From the NCBI RefSeq assembly GCF_009765865.1, contig NZ_LMUQ01000084.1:18395-82394 (forward strand): 64,000 bases of DNA. Direction: 5' to 3'. The notes beneath the pieces were generated by a model. The model had not been told where the DNA came from, ran no database searches, and saw only the letters and a list, made by a program, of their open reading frames with translations. Source of the DNA: Acidisoma sp. L85 (lineage in GTDB: Bacteria > Pseudomonadota > Alphaproteobacteria > Acetobacterales > Acetobacteraceae). Numbering within the stretch: the stretch's first letter is position 1; each line of letters begins with the position of its first letter. Shown here piece by piece: positions 10,174-18,351 of this stretch. Made by a program: the position numbers and the translations under genes.

Positions 10174-10210
10174 GATTGGCTGGGCCTGGATGGTCCATAC
10201 CCAGCCAATC
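10174..10210. repeat. Palindrome copy 1, GATTGGCTGGG arms
   Basis: GATTGGCTGGG at 10174-10184 is perfectly complementary to CCCAGCCAATC at 10200-10210, with a 15-base loop. A second, slightly diverged copy is at 10846-10883, and both are followed on the plus strand by CGCG(G/A)(T/C)CGT. It lies between the end of small ORF 10247-10486 and the GntR gene end, so it could terminate both transcripts. Confidence 0.75.
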
Positions 10211-10246
10211 GCGGTCGTTACGGCATCCGTTACCCTAGATGTGTGC

Positions 10247-10486
10247 TTACGCTTCGGTTCCAGACGCAGGCATCCAAGTGGACGAGAGGTTGAGACGGCG
10301 CGTTGACGGCGGCAAGCCAAGTATAGACGGCGTTATCGGCGGCTGGAAGCTGGCCGTCGCGGGCTGCATATTCAAACGCGCTGCGCTAGCGCGTAGTTCT
10401 TCCCAGCGCTCTATTGAAGGCCTCACGACCGAAAGCCGTACTGATCGTGGCGGAGGTCCGCCGAAAGACGCTGGAGGTGCAGGCAT
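10247..10486 (-). CDS. Small proline-rich ORF (cassette copy 2), hypothetical
   Basis: The frame encodes 79 residues from an ATG at 10486. I chose this start because AAAAAAAGGAG lies 5 bases upstream; the frame extends further but without a site. The product is rich in Pro, Ser and Arg (MPAPPASFGGPPPRSVRL at the start) and has no signal peptide, membrane segment or recognised domain. Its 5' region resembles that of the ORF at 10941-11252, so the two appear to be the same locus duplicated. Coding status is uncertain. Confidence 0.35.
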   Translation of the reverse strand: MPAPPASFGGPPPRSVRLSVVRPSIERWEELRASAARLNMQPATASFQPPITPSILGLPPSTRRLNLSSTWMPASGTEA

Positions 10487-10570
10487 AAATGCTCCTTTTT
10501 TTATAGCGTCCGTTCGATAATTCCTGACCGATTTCCAAATGATGAACGCGAGTAATCTCACTATTGAATG
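10487..10570 (-). promoter_or_regulatory. Conserved 5' region of small ORF, copy 2
   Basis: Read on the minus strand, TTCAATA, GATT, TTCA, ATTTTGGAAAT-like and GGACGC blocks occur in the same order and at nearly the same distances from the ATG as in 11253-11340. TTGGAAAT begins 52-53 bases before the start codon in both. AT content is higher than in the surroundings. I cannot assign a sigma factor. Confidence 0.5.
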
Positions 10571-10780
10571 TCAGGGCGCCGAATTTGTAAGGGGCATATA
10601 TTTTGGAACGGCGGCCTATCTTTGTTGCCGCTCAGATTCCGAGAAAATCGATGAAGATGATTAAAGGTATCGGGCACCAACCTGCGGCACCTCCCCTCAT
10701 CGCGCTCAGCCGACAACGGCACTATCGCGCGCGAGTGAGGGCACGCTCACCCGAGGGGCACCGAAGGGGAACGCTACCCG

Positions 10781-10845
10781 CACCCCTAACCACGCGCGAC
10801 CTCCCCACCCCGGAACGCCGCCGCCTTGAACACACCAAGGATGCG
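10781..10845 (-). pseudogene. Fragment duplicating the 3' end of pheA
   Basis: This 65-base stretch aligns without gaps to 11556-11620, which holds the last codons and stop of pheA. By my count 56 of 65 bases match, and 42 of the 45 nearest the coding side. Read on the minus strand it still encodes RILGVFKAAAFRGG followed by a changed tail and TAG. It ends exactly where the palindrome at 10846 begins. It is a remnant of a duplication whose breakpoint lies in pheA. Confidence 0.85.
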
Positions 10846-10883
10846 GATTGGCTGGGCTCGGACTGTTCCATGCCCAACCAATC
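10846..10883. repeat. Palindrome copy 2, GATTGGCTGGGC arms
   Basis: GATTGGCTGGGC at 10846-10857 pairs with GCCCAACCAATC at 10872-10883 with one mismatch and a 14-base loop. It is the second copy of the palindrome at 10174-10210 and abuts the pheA fragment without a gap. It lies downstream of the small ORF at 10941-11252. Confidence 0.75.
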
Positions 10884-10940
10884 GCGACCGTCACAACGTT
10901 ACTGACGCGCAGTCAGCGCTGCAGCTCACTTTGACGGGGA

Positions 10941-11252
10941 TCAGTAAACGCGAGAAGGGGGAAACATGATCGAGTAATTAATAGGGGTCACTGGATACGA
11001 TTGAGTTGCGAGGGAAAAGCCGCCCAGCGTGAGCCGTCGCGGAGGAGCTACGGGCATCTGAGTTTGGCCTGGATTCGAGACCGTTGGGTAAGGCACGTTA
11101 CCTCGGAAGGTCCGCGAATACATCACTCCGGCTCCAAGCGGGGTCGTCGCGCCCGGCATTGGATATTCGCCCCCCGTCGGGTACGGTGGCGGTAGGTCAA
11201 CCTCCGGGATCGGCTGCATTACATGGTAGCCGGTGGTTCGGGAAATACTCAT
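10941..11252 (-). CDS. Small Pro/Tyr-rich ORF (cassette copy 1), hypothetical
   Basis: The frame encodes 103 residues. AGAGGA lies 5 bases before the ATG. The product is rich in Pro, Tyr, Thr and Gly (for example EVDLPPPYPTGGEYPMPG at about residues 17-34) and lacks a signal peptide, membrane span or known domain; it looks disordered. It lies downstream of pheA in the same orientation but after a 308-base gap. A perfect inverted repeat (11315-11336) lies in its 5' region. Real coding is plausible but unproven. Confidence 0.5.
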   Translation of the reverse strand: MSISRTTGYHVMQPIPEVDLPPPYPTGGEYPMPGATTPLGAGVMYSRTFRGNVPYPTVSNPGQTQMPVAPPRRLTLGGFSLATQSYPVTPINYSIMFPPSRVY

Positions 11253-11340
11253 AAGCGTCCTCTTTGTTGGAAACGCCCGCTGTATAGTTTCCCTTCAATT
11301 TCCAAAATGTGAAGGTCAATAAATCTTGTTATTGACTCTG
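11253..11340 (-). promoter_or_regulatory. Conserved 5' region of small ORF, copy 1
   Basis: This AT-rich stretch shares ordered blocks with 10487-10570. It contains the inverted repeat at 11315-11336 and, on the minus strand, TTGGAAATTGAAGGG and ACTATACAG. TATACA could be a -10 element but no convincing -35 is spaced at 17 bases from it. Confidence 0.5.
11315..11336. promoter_or_regulatory. Operator-like inverted repeat GTCAATAA-N6-TTATTGAC
   Basis: Two perfect 8-base arms (11315-11322 and 11329-11336) are separated by ATCTTG. The site lies about 63-84 bases before the ATG of the ORF at 10941-11252, a usual position for a dimeric regulator. The matching site in the other cassette has decayed symmetry. 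The binding protein is unknown. Confidence 0.55.
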
Positions 11341-11560
11341 AGTTCGCATCATTTGCTTAAGGGCGTCGTCTCGGAAAACGAAGATTTATTTCTAGCCGTA
11401 ATCCTGAACTTTGAGAAAACGGCTAGGTGCTGACCAAGGCAAGTCCGCACCAGCGCGCCGCGCTGCCCTGGCCTCCCTCGCCTTGCATGCCACCGCTGTG
11501 CTCAAGTCATCGGGCGCCTCTTCGAGCAAGTGCTGCATCGGTCGACGGCTCACCACACCC

Positions 11561-12412
11561 CTAATCGCTCTCACCCTTCCCACCCCGGAACGCCGCCGCC
11601 TTGAACACCCCCAGGATGCGAATCTCTCGCGAGAAGAATGCCAGCTCCTCCAGTGCCAGTCGTAGACGTGGCTGTTCCGGGTGGCCGTCCACTTCGCAGA
11701 GGAATTGCGTCGCGGTGAATTCGCCGCCGACCATGTAGCTTTCGAGCTTCGTCATGTTGACGCCGTTGGTCGCGAAGCCGCCCAGCGCCTTGTAGAGCGC
11801 GGCCGGCACGTTGCGGACACGGAACACGAAGGTCGTCATCAGGCCGGGCGTATCGGCGCTCGGCACTTCCGGCGCGCGGGCCGTCACGTAGAAGCGTGTC
11901 GTGTTGTGGGCCGCGTCCTCCACATTGCTGAGCAGAATGTCGAGCCCGTAGAGTTCCGCGGCCAAGGATGAGGCGATCGCGGCATCCTCCGGCCGGCCCC
12001 AGCTCGCGACCAAAGCCGCGCTGCCGGCGGTGTCGGCCTCGACGACCGGGGTTATGTCGCGCTCTCGCAACAGCCGGCGCACCTGGCCGAGGGCGACCGC
12101 GTGGCTATGGGCGCGGCGGACCTGCTCGATCGCGGTGCCGGGAACCGCGAGAAGGCAATGCTCGACCCGCTGGAAATGCTCGCCGATGATCGAGAGTCCG
12201 CTTTCCGGCAGCAGCGTATGGATATCCGGCACGCGCCCGGCGAGGCTGTTCTCACAGGGCAGCATGGCGAGGCGGGCGCGACCCTCATGCACGGCTTCCA
12301 TCGCCGCCTCGAAGGTTTCGCAGGGCAGCGTCAGCATGCCGGGAAAAGCGGTGCGGCAGGCGAGATCGGAATAGGCGCCCGGCTGGCCTTGAAAGGAGAT
12401 GAGGTCGGTCAT
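11561..12412 (-). CDS. pheA: Prephenate dehydratase
   Basis: The product is 283 residues, a monofunctional dehydratase without a chorismate mutase domain. It converts prephenate to phenylpyruvate in phenylalanine synthesis. The catalytic domain includes ENSLAGRV and the TRFYVT motif (residues 175-180 approximately); a C-terminal ACT domain (MTTFVFRVRN ... KLESYMVGG) gives feedback control by phenylalanine. I chose the ATG at 12412, which overlaps the kdsB stop by 4 bases (ATGA), over a long upstream extension inside kdsB. Its 3' end is duplicated at 10781-10845. Confidence 0.95.
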   Translation of the reverse strand: MTDLISFQGQPGAYSDLACRTAFPGMLTLPCETFEAAMEAVHEGRARLAMLPCENSLAGRVPDIHTLLPESGLSIIGEHFQRVEHCLLAVPGTAIEQVRRAHSHAVALGQVRRLLRERDITPVVEADTAGSAALVASWGRPEDAAIASSLAAELYGLDILLSNVEDAAHNTTRFYVTARAPEVPSADTPGLMTTFVFRVRNVPAALYKALGGFATNGVNMTKLESYMVGGEFTATQFLCEVDGHPEQPRLRLALEELAFFSREIRILGVFKAAAFRGGKGESD

Positions 12413-13155
12413 GTCGTCTCCTGGGGCCGCGCGAGCACGGCGCGGGCACGTTCGAGGTCGGCGGGCGTATCGACGCCGAAGGGCGCGACATCGACGCGCG
12501 CGGCGCCGATCCGCATGCCGGCCTCCAAAAGCCGCAACTGCTCGAGGCTTTCGCGAATTTCGAGCGGGCTTTCGGGCAGGGCCACGAAGCGTTCCAGCGC
12601 GGCGCGGCGATAGGCGTAGACGCCGATGTGATGCCACAGCGGCCCCTCGCCCCAGGGGATCGCGGCGCGCGAGAAATACAGCACCGGGGCCAGATCGGCA
12701 CCGTCCCGGAAAGCGCAGGCCGCCTTGACGACGCTGGAGGCGGCGGCCTCCTCGGTGCTTTCGACGGGAGCGACCAGCGTGCCGACATCGATGCCGGTCT
12801 CGGCGAGGGGCGCCAGCACGCGGTGGAGGAGTTGCGGCGGCAGGGTCGGCAGATCGCCCTGGAGATTGATCACCACGTCGTGCCGCCGGTCCGGGTCAAG
12901 CTGCGCCAGTGCGGCGGCGACACGGTCCGAGCCGCGCGGCAGAGCGGGGTCCGTTATCACCGCGATGCCGCCGGCGGCGCGGGTCGCCTCGGCCACCACT
13001 TCCTCGGAACAGGCGATGGCGACCGGGCCGAGATCGGCTTCCAGCGCGCGGTTCAGCACATGGACGATCATCGGCAGGCCGGCGATCAGCGCCATGGGTT
13101 TGCCGGGGAGCCGGAATGAGCCCATGCGGGCGGGGATAATGATGATGGGGGCCAT
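12409..13155 (-). CDS. kdsB: 3-deoxy-manno-octulosonate cytidylyltransferase
   Basis: The product is 248 residues. It activates Kdo with CTP to CMP-Kdo for lipid A inner core synthesis. The N-terminal nucleotide-binding signature IPARMGSFRLPGKPM and the INLQGDLP motif are present, as is the family pattern IGVYAYRRAALERF. It is coupled to pheA downstream and diverges from the cytochrome c gene, an arrangement seen in other alphaproteobacteria. Confidence 0.96.
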   Translation of the reverse strand: MAPIIIIPARMGSFRLPGKPMALIAGLPMIVHVLNRALEADLGPVAIACSEEVVAEATRAAGGIAVITDPALPRGSDRVAAALAQLDPDRRHDVVINLQGDLPTLPPQLLHRVLAPLAETGIDVGTLVAPVESTEEAAASSVVKAACAFRDGADLAPVLYFSRAAIPWGEGPLWHHIGVYAYRRAALERFVALPESPLEIRESLEQLRLLEAGMRIGAARVDVAPFGVDTPADLERARAVLARPQETT

Positions 13156-13332
13156 GGTTCTCGGTCAGGGTGAGGGCCGCGGGGCGGGTTGATGCGCTGG
13201 TAGCCATTCCCTATGGTGCCCGCAAGTTCGGGGCGTCTTCGCGATCAGCCGGCACAGAGGCCCTCGCCGGGCGCCCCTGTCCGCGTGTTGTGCTGCCGCT
13301 CCGATCGGTCTCGATTGTCCAGGGGTCGGCGC

Positions 13333-14475
13333 ATGGCTGGTGGGTTGGAAGGCAACAAGGCTTTCGCGGCGGTGCTGGTTGCCGGGATGGCCTATATGGT
13401 CGCCGGCTTCTTCGCCGATGTGCTGGTGCATCCCGGGGAACTCGAGAAAACCGCGATCACCATCCAAGGGGCCGCCGAGGCGTTTTCGGGACCCGCTCGG
13501 GTCATCATCCCGACCATTCTGCCCTTCATGGCGAAGGCCGATCCTTCGGCGGGCCAATCCACGGCGGCGCAGCAATGCGGGTCCTGCCACAGCTTCAACC
13601 AGGGCGGCGCGGCCATGGTCGGGCCAAATCTCTACAATATCCTCAATGCGAAGGTCGCGGCGGCGCCGGGCTATTCGTTTTCCGACGCGCTCAAGAAGGT
13701 CGGCGGCACCTGGACCTATGAGCAGCTCAACAAATGGCTGCTGGATCCGCAGACCTTCGCGCCCGGCACCCGCATGTCCTATCCCGGCCTGCGCAACATC
13801 CAGGGCCGCGCCGATCTGATCGCCTATCTGCGCAGCCTCTCGGCCTCGCCCGCGCCCTTGCCGACAGAGGCCGAGGTCGCCGCTGCACAGGCGGAACAGA
13901 AGAAAGAGCAAGCCGCGGCCGCGGCGCCGGCTTCCGGAGGCGGTGGCACCGCCGCGGCACCGCCGGCGGGTCCGTCGCTGGACCAGCTTCTCGCCAGCGG
14001 CAGCGCCGACAAGGGCAGCGACTTCGCGAGCCAGGCCTGCGGCGCCTGCCACGCCTTCACCAAGGGCGGCGCGACCCAGGTCGGTCCGGACCTTTACGGC
14101 ATTGTGGGAGAAAAGGTCGCGGGCGTTCCCGGCTATTCCTTCTCGCCCGCGCTGAAGAAGGTCGGTGGCACCTGGACCTATGCGGCGCTCGATAGCTGGC
14201 TCGCCAATCCGCAGCATTTCGCGCCCGGCACGACGATGAGCTATGCCGGCATTCCGCAGCCCAAGACGCGCGCGAATGTCATCCTGTATCTGCGCTCGCT
14301 CGCCGATAAGCCGATGGCCCTGCCGACAGTCGCGGCCGCCGCGACCTCCAAGGCGGCGCCGGCCAAGCCCGCGAGTTCCAGCGCCCCGAGCACGGGCAAT
14401 GGCGGCACCGAAACAAAAACGACCCCGGCGATGACAGGCGCCGCTTCCGGCAGCGCGCAGAAGTCAGGCCAGTAA
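13333..14475 (+). CDS. Membrane-anchored diheme cytochrome c (CycM-like)
   Basis: The product is 380 residues from the ATG at 13333, which gives the usual CycM N-terminus with one membrane anchor (AFAAVLVAGMAYMVAGFF, about residues 9-26). Two class I cytochrome c domains follow, each with a heme site, CGSCH and CGACH, and each with a PGYSFS(D/P)ALKKVGGTWTY block and a Met ligand candidate in GT(R/T)MSY. The domains are near duplicates joined by an Ala/Gln/Lys linker, and the tail is Ala/Pro/Ser-rich. Role: electron transfer from the bc1 complex to an oxidase. A single domain is usual for CycM. Confidence 0.9.
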   Translation: MAGGLEGNKAFAAVLVAGMAYMVAGFFADVLVHPGELEKTAITIQGAAEAFSGPARVIIPTILPFMAKADPSAGQSTAAQQCGSCHSFNQGGAAMVGPNLYNILNAKVAAAPGYSFSDALKKVGGTWTYEQLNKWLLDPQTFAPGTRMSYPGLRNIQGRADLIAYLRSLSASPAPLPTEAEVAAAQAEQKKEQAAAAAPASGGGGTAAAPPAGPSLDQLLASGSADKGSDFASQACGACHAFTKGGATQVGPDLYGIVGEKVAGVPGYSFSPALKKVGGTWTYAALDSWLANPQHFAPGTTMSYAGIPQPKTRANVILYLRSLADKPMALPTVAAAATSKAAPAKPASSSAPSTGNGGTETKTTPAMTGAASGSAQKSGQ

Positions 14476-14482
14476 CCGCGTC

Positions 14483-15265
14483 ATGGTGCCGCCCGAGCTC
14501 GTCGAGGTAGCGCTTGCGCTCGCGGATGCGGCGGGTGCCGCCATCCGCCCGCATTTCCGCTCCGGCCTTCTGGCGGACGACAAATCCGACGACAGCCCGG
14601 TGACGGTCGCTGACCGCGCGGCCGAGCAGGCAATGCGGGTGATCCTGGCCGAGCGCTGCCCGGATCATGGGGTGATCGGCGAGGAGTTCGGCACCGCCGA
14701 TCGCGGCGCCAGCCGCTATCGCTGGGTGCTCGACCCCATCGACGGCACGCGCGCCTTCATTACCGGCCGCACGACCTTTGGCGTGCTTGTCGCGCTGACC
14801 GAGAACGGCGTGCCGGTGATCGGGATCATCGACCAGCCCATTACGGGCGAGCGCTGGATCGGCGTGGCCGGGGAGCCAACCCGCTTCACCGGTCCGCTTG
14901 GCGGCTCGGCCGGTTGCCGTGCATGTCCGAGTCTCGGCCAGGCTGAGCTTTCCGCGACAGCGCCCGATTTCCAGCCGCGCTACCGGCAAGCCGGTTTCGA
15001 CCGGATCCGTGCGGCGGTGCGGCGGGTGACCTGGGGCGGCGATTGCTACGCCTATGGCCTTCTCGCGCTGGGGCAGATCGATGTCATCGCCGAGAGCGAT
15101 CTCAAGCCTTGGGACTGGTCGGCGCTGGTGCCGATCATCCAGGGAGCCGGTGGCAGCGTTACCGACTGGGCCGGCGCGCCGCTGCATCTCGACACCTCGC
15201 GCGGCGATGTTCTGGCGCTGGGCGATCCCGGGCTGCTTCGCGCGGCGCTCGGGGAACTTGGCTGA
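14483..15265 (+). CDS. hisN: Histidinol-phosphatase, inositol monophosphatase family
   Basis: The product is 260 residues. The metal-binding motifs GEEFG and DPIDGTRAFITG, and the C-terminal WDWSALVPIIQGAGG, define the inositol monophosphatase superfamily. The RAF after DPIDGT is typical of the HisN-type histidinol-phosphatase. It would remove phosphate from L-histidinol phosphate; another sugar or inositol phosphate cannot be excluded. It starts 7 bases after the cytochrome gene. Confidence 0.85.
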   Translation: MVPPELVEVALALADAAGAAIRPHFRSGLLADDKSDDSPVTVADRAAEQAMRVILAERCPDHGVIGEEFGTADRGASRYRWVLDPIDGTRAFITGRTTFGVLVALTENGVPVIGIIDQPITGERWIGVAGEPTRFTGPLGGSAGCRACPSLGQAELSATAPDFQPRYRQAGFDRIRAAVRRVTWGGDCYAYGLLALGQIDVIAESDLKPWDWSALVPIIQGAGGSVTDWAGAPLHLDTSRGDVLALGDPGLLRAALGELG

Positions 15266-15386
15266 CAAAACCTTCAGCTTTGAGACAGGTGCCAGGGCTT
15301 TCGGTTCTCCTCGAAAGTCCACATTATGTCTTGGAAATAACTGAAGAGCGGGTCTGCCTCGGCGGCTCGCCAGGACAGGGGGCGTG

Positions 15387-17225
15387 ATGCGTCGACGGAC
15401 CTTCCTGGGTGCGGCCGTGGGCGCGGCGGCCCTGCCGTGGGTGGCGCGGGCGCAGGATGCCACCGACGGACAATACGGCATCGCGGTAACCGGCAAGCCG
15501 GCCCTTCCGCCGGGCTTTACCGCTTTTCCCTATGCCAATCCGGATGCGCCCAAGGGCGGTGCGGTAACCTTCAGCGAGGTCGGCGGGTTCGACAGCTTCA
15601 ACCCCTTCATCATTCGCGGCACGCCCGCCGCCGGGGTAAGTTACCTCTGGGATACCTTGTTGCGCCCATCCTCGGATGAGGCCGCCGTCGCCTACGGGCT
15701 GCTCGCCAAATCGGTCGAGGTCACTCCGAATCATGACCGGGTGACCTTCACGCTGCATCCGGAGGCGCGTTTCAGGGATGGCGCGCCGGTGACGGCCGCC
15801 GATGTCGCCTGGAGCTTCGCGACTTTCTGCGCCAAAGGTCAGCCGTATTTTCAGCAGTATTACGCGGCGGTCAGTTCGGTCGATGTGCTGGGCGCCGGTC
15901 GCGTCGCCTTCCACCTCAAGGACGGTGCGGCGCGGGAATTGCCGCTGATCCTCGGGCAGCTTTCGGTGCTGTCCGAGGCTTGGTGGAAGGGTCGAGACTT
16001 TTCCGCGCCCCTGATCGAGGCGCCCAACGGCTCCGGTCCCTATGCCGTCGAGACCGTGGCGCTGAACCGCAGCATCACCTATCGCCGCAGGCCGGATTAC
16101 TGGGCGAAGGATCTGCCGGTGTGCCGGGGCTTCTTTAATTTCGACCGCATCACCTTCGAGTATTTCGGTGATCCCAGCGTGGCGATGGAGGCATTCAAAG
16201 CCGGCGAGATCGATTTCCGCGACGAGAATATCTCGAAAAACTGGGCGACCGGCTACAACTTCCCGGCGGTGCAGAAAGGCCTCGTTCGCAAAGAGGTTTT
16301 TCCGGACCAGTTGCCGACCGGGATGCAGGGCTATGGCATGAATACGCGCCGCCCGGTCTTCCAGGATAGCCGCGTACGTCAGGCGGTGGCGATGGCTTTC
16401 GATTTCGAATGGACCAACAAGACGCTGTTCTATGGCAGCTACGCGCGCACGCTGAGCTATTTCAGCAATAGCGGCCTCGCGAGTTCAGGCCTGCCCACTG
16501 GTGCCGAGCTTGCCCTGCTGGAACCGTACCGCGATCACCTGCCGCCCGATCTCTTCACCAAGCCCTTCACGCTGCCGGTCAGCGACGGTTCCGGCAATGA
16601 CCGGCCGGCGCTGATGGCGGCGCTGCATGTCCTGCAAGAGGCAGGCTGGACGGTGAAGAATCGCAAGCTGGTGAACGCGGCGGGTCAGCCGCTGGCTTTC
16701 GAGATTCTGCTGAACGACCCGAATTTCGAGCGCGTTACCCTGCCCTACGCGCAGGACCTCAAGAAGCTCGGCATCGATGTGACGGTGCGGGTCATCGATC
16801 CCTCTCAGTACCAGCTTCGGATGGATAACTTCGACTTCGACATGACGGTGGTGCTGATTCCGGAGTCGGATTCGCCCGGCAACGAGCAGCGCGACAACTG
16901 GACCTCGGCCGCATCGAAGCTTACCGGCAGCAATAACCTCATGGGCGTGTCCAATCCGATCGTGGATGCGCTGGTTGAGAAGGTCATCGCGGCGCCGGAT
17001 ACGGCCTCGCTACAGGCAGCGTGCCATGCGCTGGACCGTGTGTTGCTCTGGGGCTGGTTCGTTGTTCCGCAATGGCATCTCGGCAGCTACCGTCTCGCCT
17101 TTTGGGATGTCTTCGGCCATCCGCCCAAACCGATGCGCGCGGGCTTCGATATCGATAGCTGGTGGATCGATGCCGATCTCGCCCGCCAGACGAATACCCA
17201 GCGGCACCACTCCAATGCGGTGTGA
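15387..17225 (+). CDS. yejA: Periplasmic peptide-binding protein of ABC transporter (YejA-like)
   Basis: The product is 612 residues from ATG 15387; a GTG one codon earlier is equally possible, both behind AGGGGG. A twin-arginine-like signal peptide (MRRRTFLGAAVGAAALPWVARA) is split across residues 1-22. The SBP family 5 fold follows, with GGFDSFNPFI, and the VRQAVAMAFDFEWTN block of YejA-like proteins. It captures oligopeptides for the permease encoded downstream. It is the first gene of a four-gene set. Confidence 0.9.
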   Translation: MRRRTFLGAAVGAAALPWVARAQDATDGQYGIAVTGKPALPPGFTAFPYANPDAPKGGAVTFSEVGGFDSFNPFIIRGTPAAGVSYLWDTLLRPSSDEAAVAYGLLAKSVEVTPNHDRVTFTLHPEARFRDGAPVTAADVAWSFATFCAKGQPYFQQYYAAVSSVDVLGAGRVAFHLKDGAARELPLILGQLSVLSEAWWKGRDFSAPLIEAPNGSGPYAVETVALNRSITYRRRPDYWAKDLPVCRGFFNFDRITFEYFGDPSVAMEAFKAGEIDFRDENISKNWATGYNFPAVQKGLVRKEVFPDQLPTGMQGYGMNTRRPVFQDSRVRQAVAMAFDFEWTNKTLFYGSYARTLSYFSNSGLASSGLPTGAELALLEPYRDHLPPDLFTKPFTLPVSDGSGNDRPALMAALHVLQEAGWTVKNRKLVNAAGQPLAFEILLNDPNFERVTLPYAQDLKKLGIDVTVRVIDPSQYQLRMDNFDFDMTVVLIPESDSPGNEQRDNWTSAASKLTGSNNLMGVSNPIVDALVEKVIAAPDTASLQAACHALDRVLLWGWFVVPQWHLGSYRLAFWDVFGHPPKPMRAGFDIDSWWIDADLARQTNTQRHHSNAV

Positions 17226-17280
17226 CAAGGGCGGAAGTCGCCACCTTGGATCGTCCTTCGGCACGGCGCCGCCTTAAGCG

Positions 17281-18351
17281 ATGGTCGCCTATCTGTTCCG
17301 CCGGATGTTGCTGATCATCCCCACTCTGTTCGGCATCATCGCGATCAATTTCTTCGTGGTGCAGCTCGCACCCGGAGGCCCGGTGGAACAGGCGATCGCC
17401 CAGCTCAAGGGACATGGCGGCAGTATGGGAGCAGGCGGTGGCGCGGCGGAAACCGCGATGCCTTCCGCCAGCCTCTATCGCGGCGCCCAGGGCATCGACC
17501 CGCATATGGTCGCGCAGATGCGCAAGATGTTCGGCTTCGACAAGCCGCCCCTCACCCGCTTCGCCATCATGCTTCGCGGCTATCTCACCTTCGATCTCGG
17601 CCAGAGCTTCTTTCTTGGCCAGCCGGTGTGGAAGCTGATCCTTCAGCGCCTGCCGGTCAGCATTTCGCTCGGCCTGTGGTCGACGCTGCTGATCTATATG
17701 ATTTCGATCCCGCTCGGCATCGCGAAGGCGATGCGGGAGGGCAGCCAATTCGATCTCGTCACCAGCCTGGCGGTGCTGATCGGCTATGCCATTCCGGGAT
17801 TCCTCTTCGCCATCCTGCTCATCGTCGTGCTGGCCGGCGGCACCTTCGTGCAATGGTTTCCGCTACGCGGCCTGACCAGCATGGGCAGCGAGAACTGGAG
17901 CTGGCCCAGCCGGGCGCTCGACTATGCCTGGCACATGGTGCTGCCGACGCTCGCCATGGTTGTCGGCGGTTTCGCGAGCCTCACGATGCTGACGAAAAAC
18001 TGCTTCCTGGAAGAAATCGGCAAGCAATACGTCTTGACCGCTCGCGCCAAGGGCGGCACGCAAAATCGCGTGCTCTACGGTCATGTTTTCCGCAATGCGA
18101 TGCTGCTCATCGTGGCCGGTTTTCCGGCGGCCTTCATCAGCATCCTGTTCACCTCCGCCTTGCTCATCGAGATCATCTTCTCGCTCAACGGCATGGGGCA
18201 GCTTGGCTATCAGGCGGCGCTGCAACGCGACTACCCGGTGATGTTCGGCACGCTTTACGTGTTCTCGCTGCTCGGCCTCGTCATGCAGATCGTCGGCGAC
18301 CTGCTCTATACCGTGGTCGATCCGCGCATCGACTTCGGCAGCCGGCGATGA
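17281..18351 (+). CDS. yejB: ABC transporter permease, YejB type
   Basis: The product is 356 residues with six or so membrane helices. The first helix is in RRMLLIIPTLFGIIAINFFVVQLAPGGPVEQ, the hallmark N-terminus of the DppB/YejB class. The EAA-like loop near residues 255-275 is followed by GHVFRNAMLLIVAGFPAAF. It pairs with the next permease. It overlaps that gene by 4 bases (ATGA). Confidence 0.92.
   Translation: MVAYLFRRMLLIIPTLFGIIAINFFVVQLAPGGPVEQAIAQLKGHGGSMGAGGGAAETAMPSASLYRGAQGIDPHMVAQMRKMFGFDKPPLTRFAIMLRGYLTFDLGQSFFLGQPVWKLILQRLPVSISLGLWSTLLIYMISIPLGIAKAMREGSQFDLVTSLAVLIGYAIPGFLFAILLIVVLAGGTFVQWFPLRGLTSMGSENWSWPSRALDYAWHMVLPTLAMVVGGFASLTMLTKNCFLEEIGKQYVLTARAKGGTQNRVLYGHVFRNAMLLIVAGFPAAFISILFTSALLIEIIFSLNGMGQLGYQAALQRDYPVMFGTLYVFSLLGLVMQIVGDLLYTVVDPRIDFGSRR

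Noticed and set aside
10174..11620. Reading the duplicated cassette as an integrated mobile element with att sites
   Set aside because: The 65-base repeat is diverged and imperfect, no integrase or transposase is present, and the interior is itself a copy of the flank. A tandem duplication explains it better.
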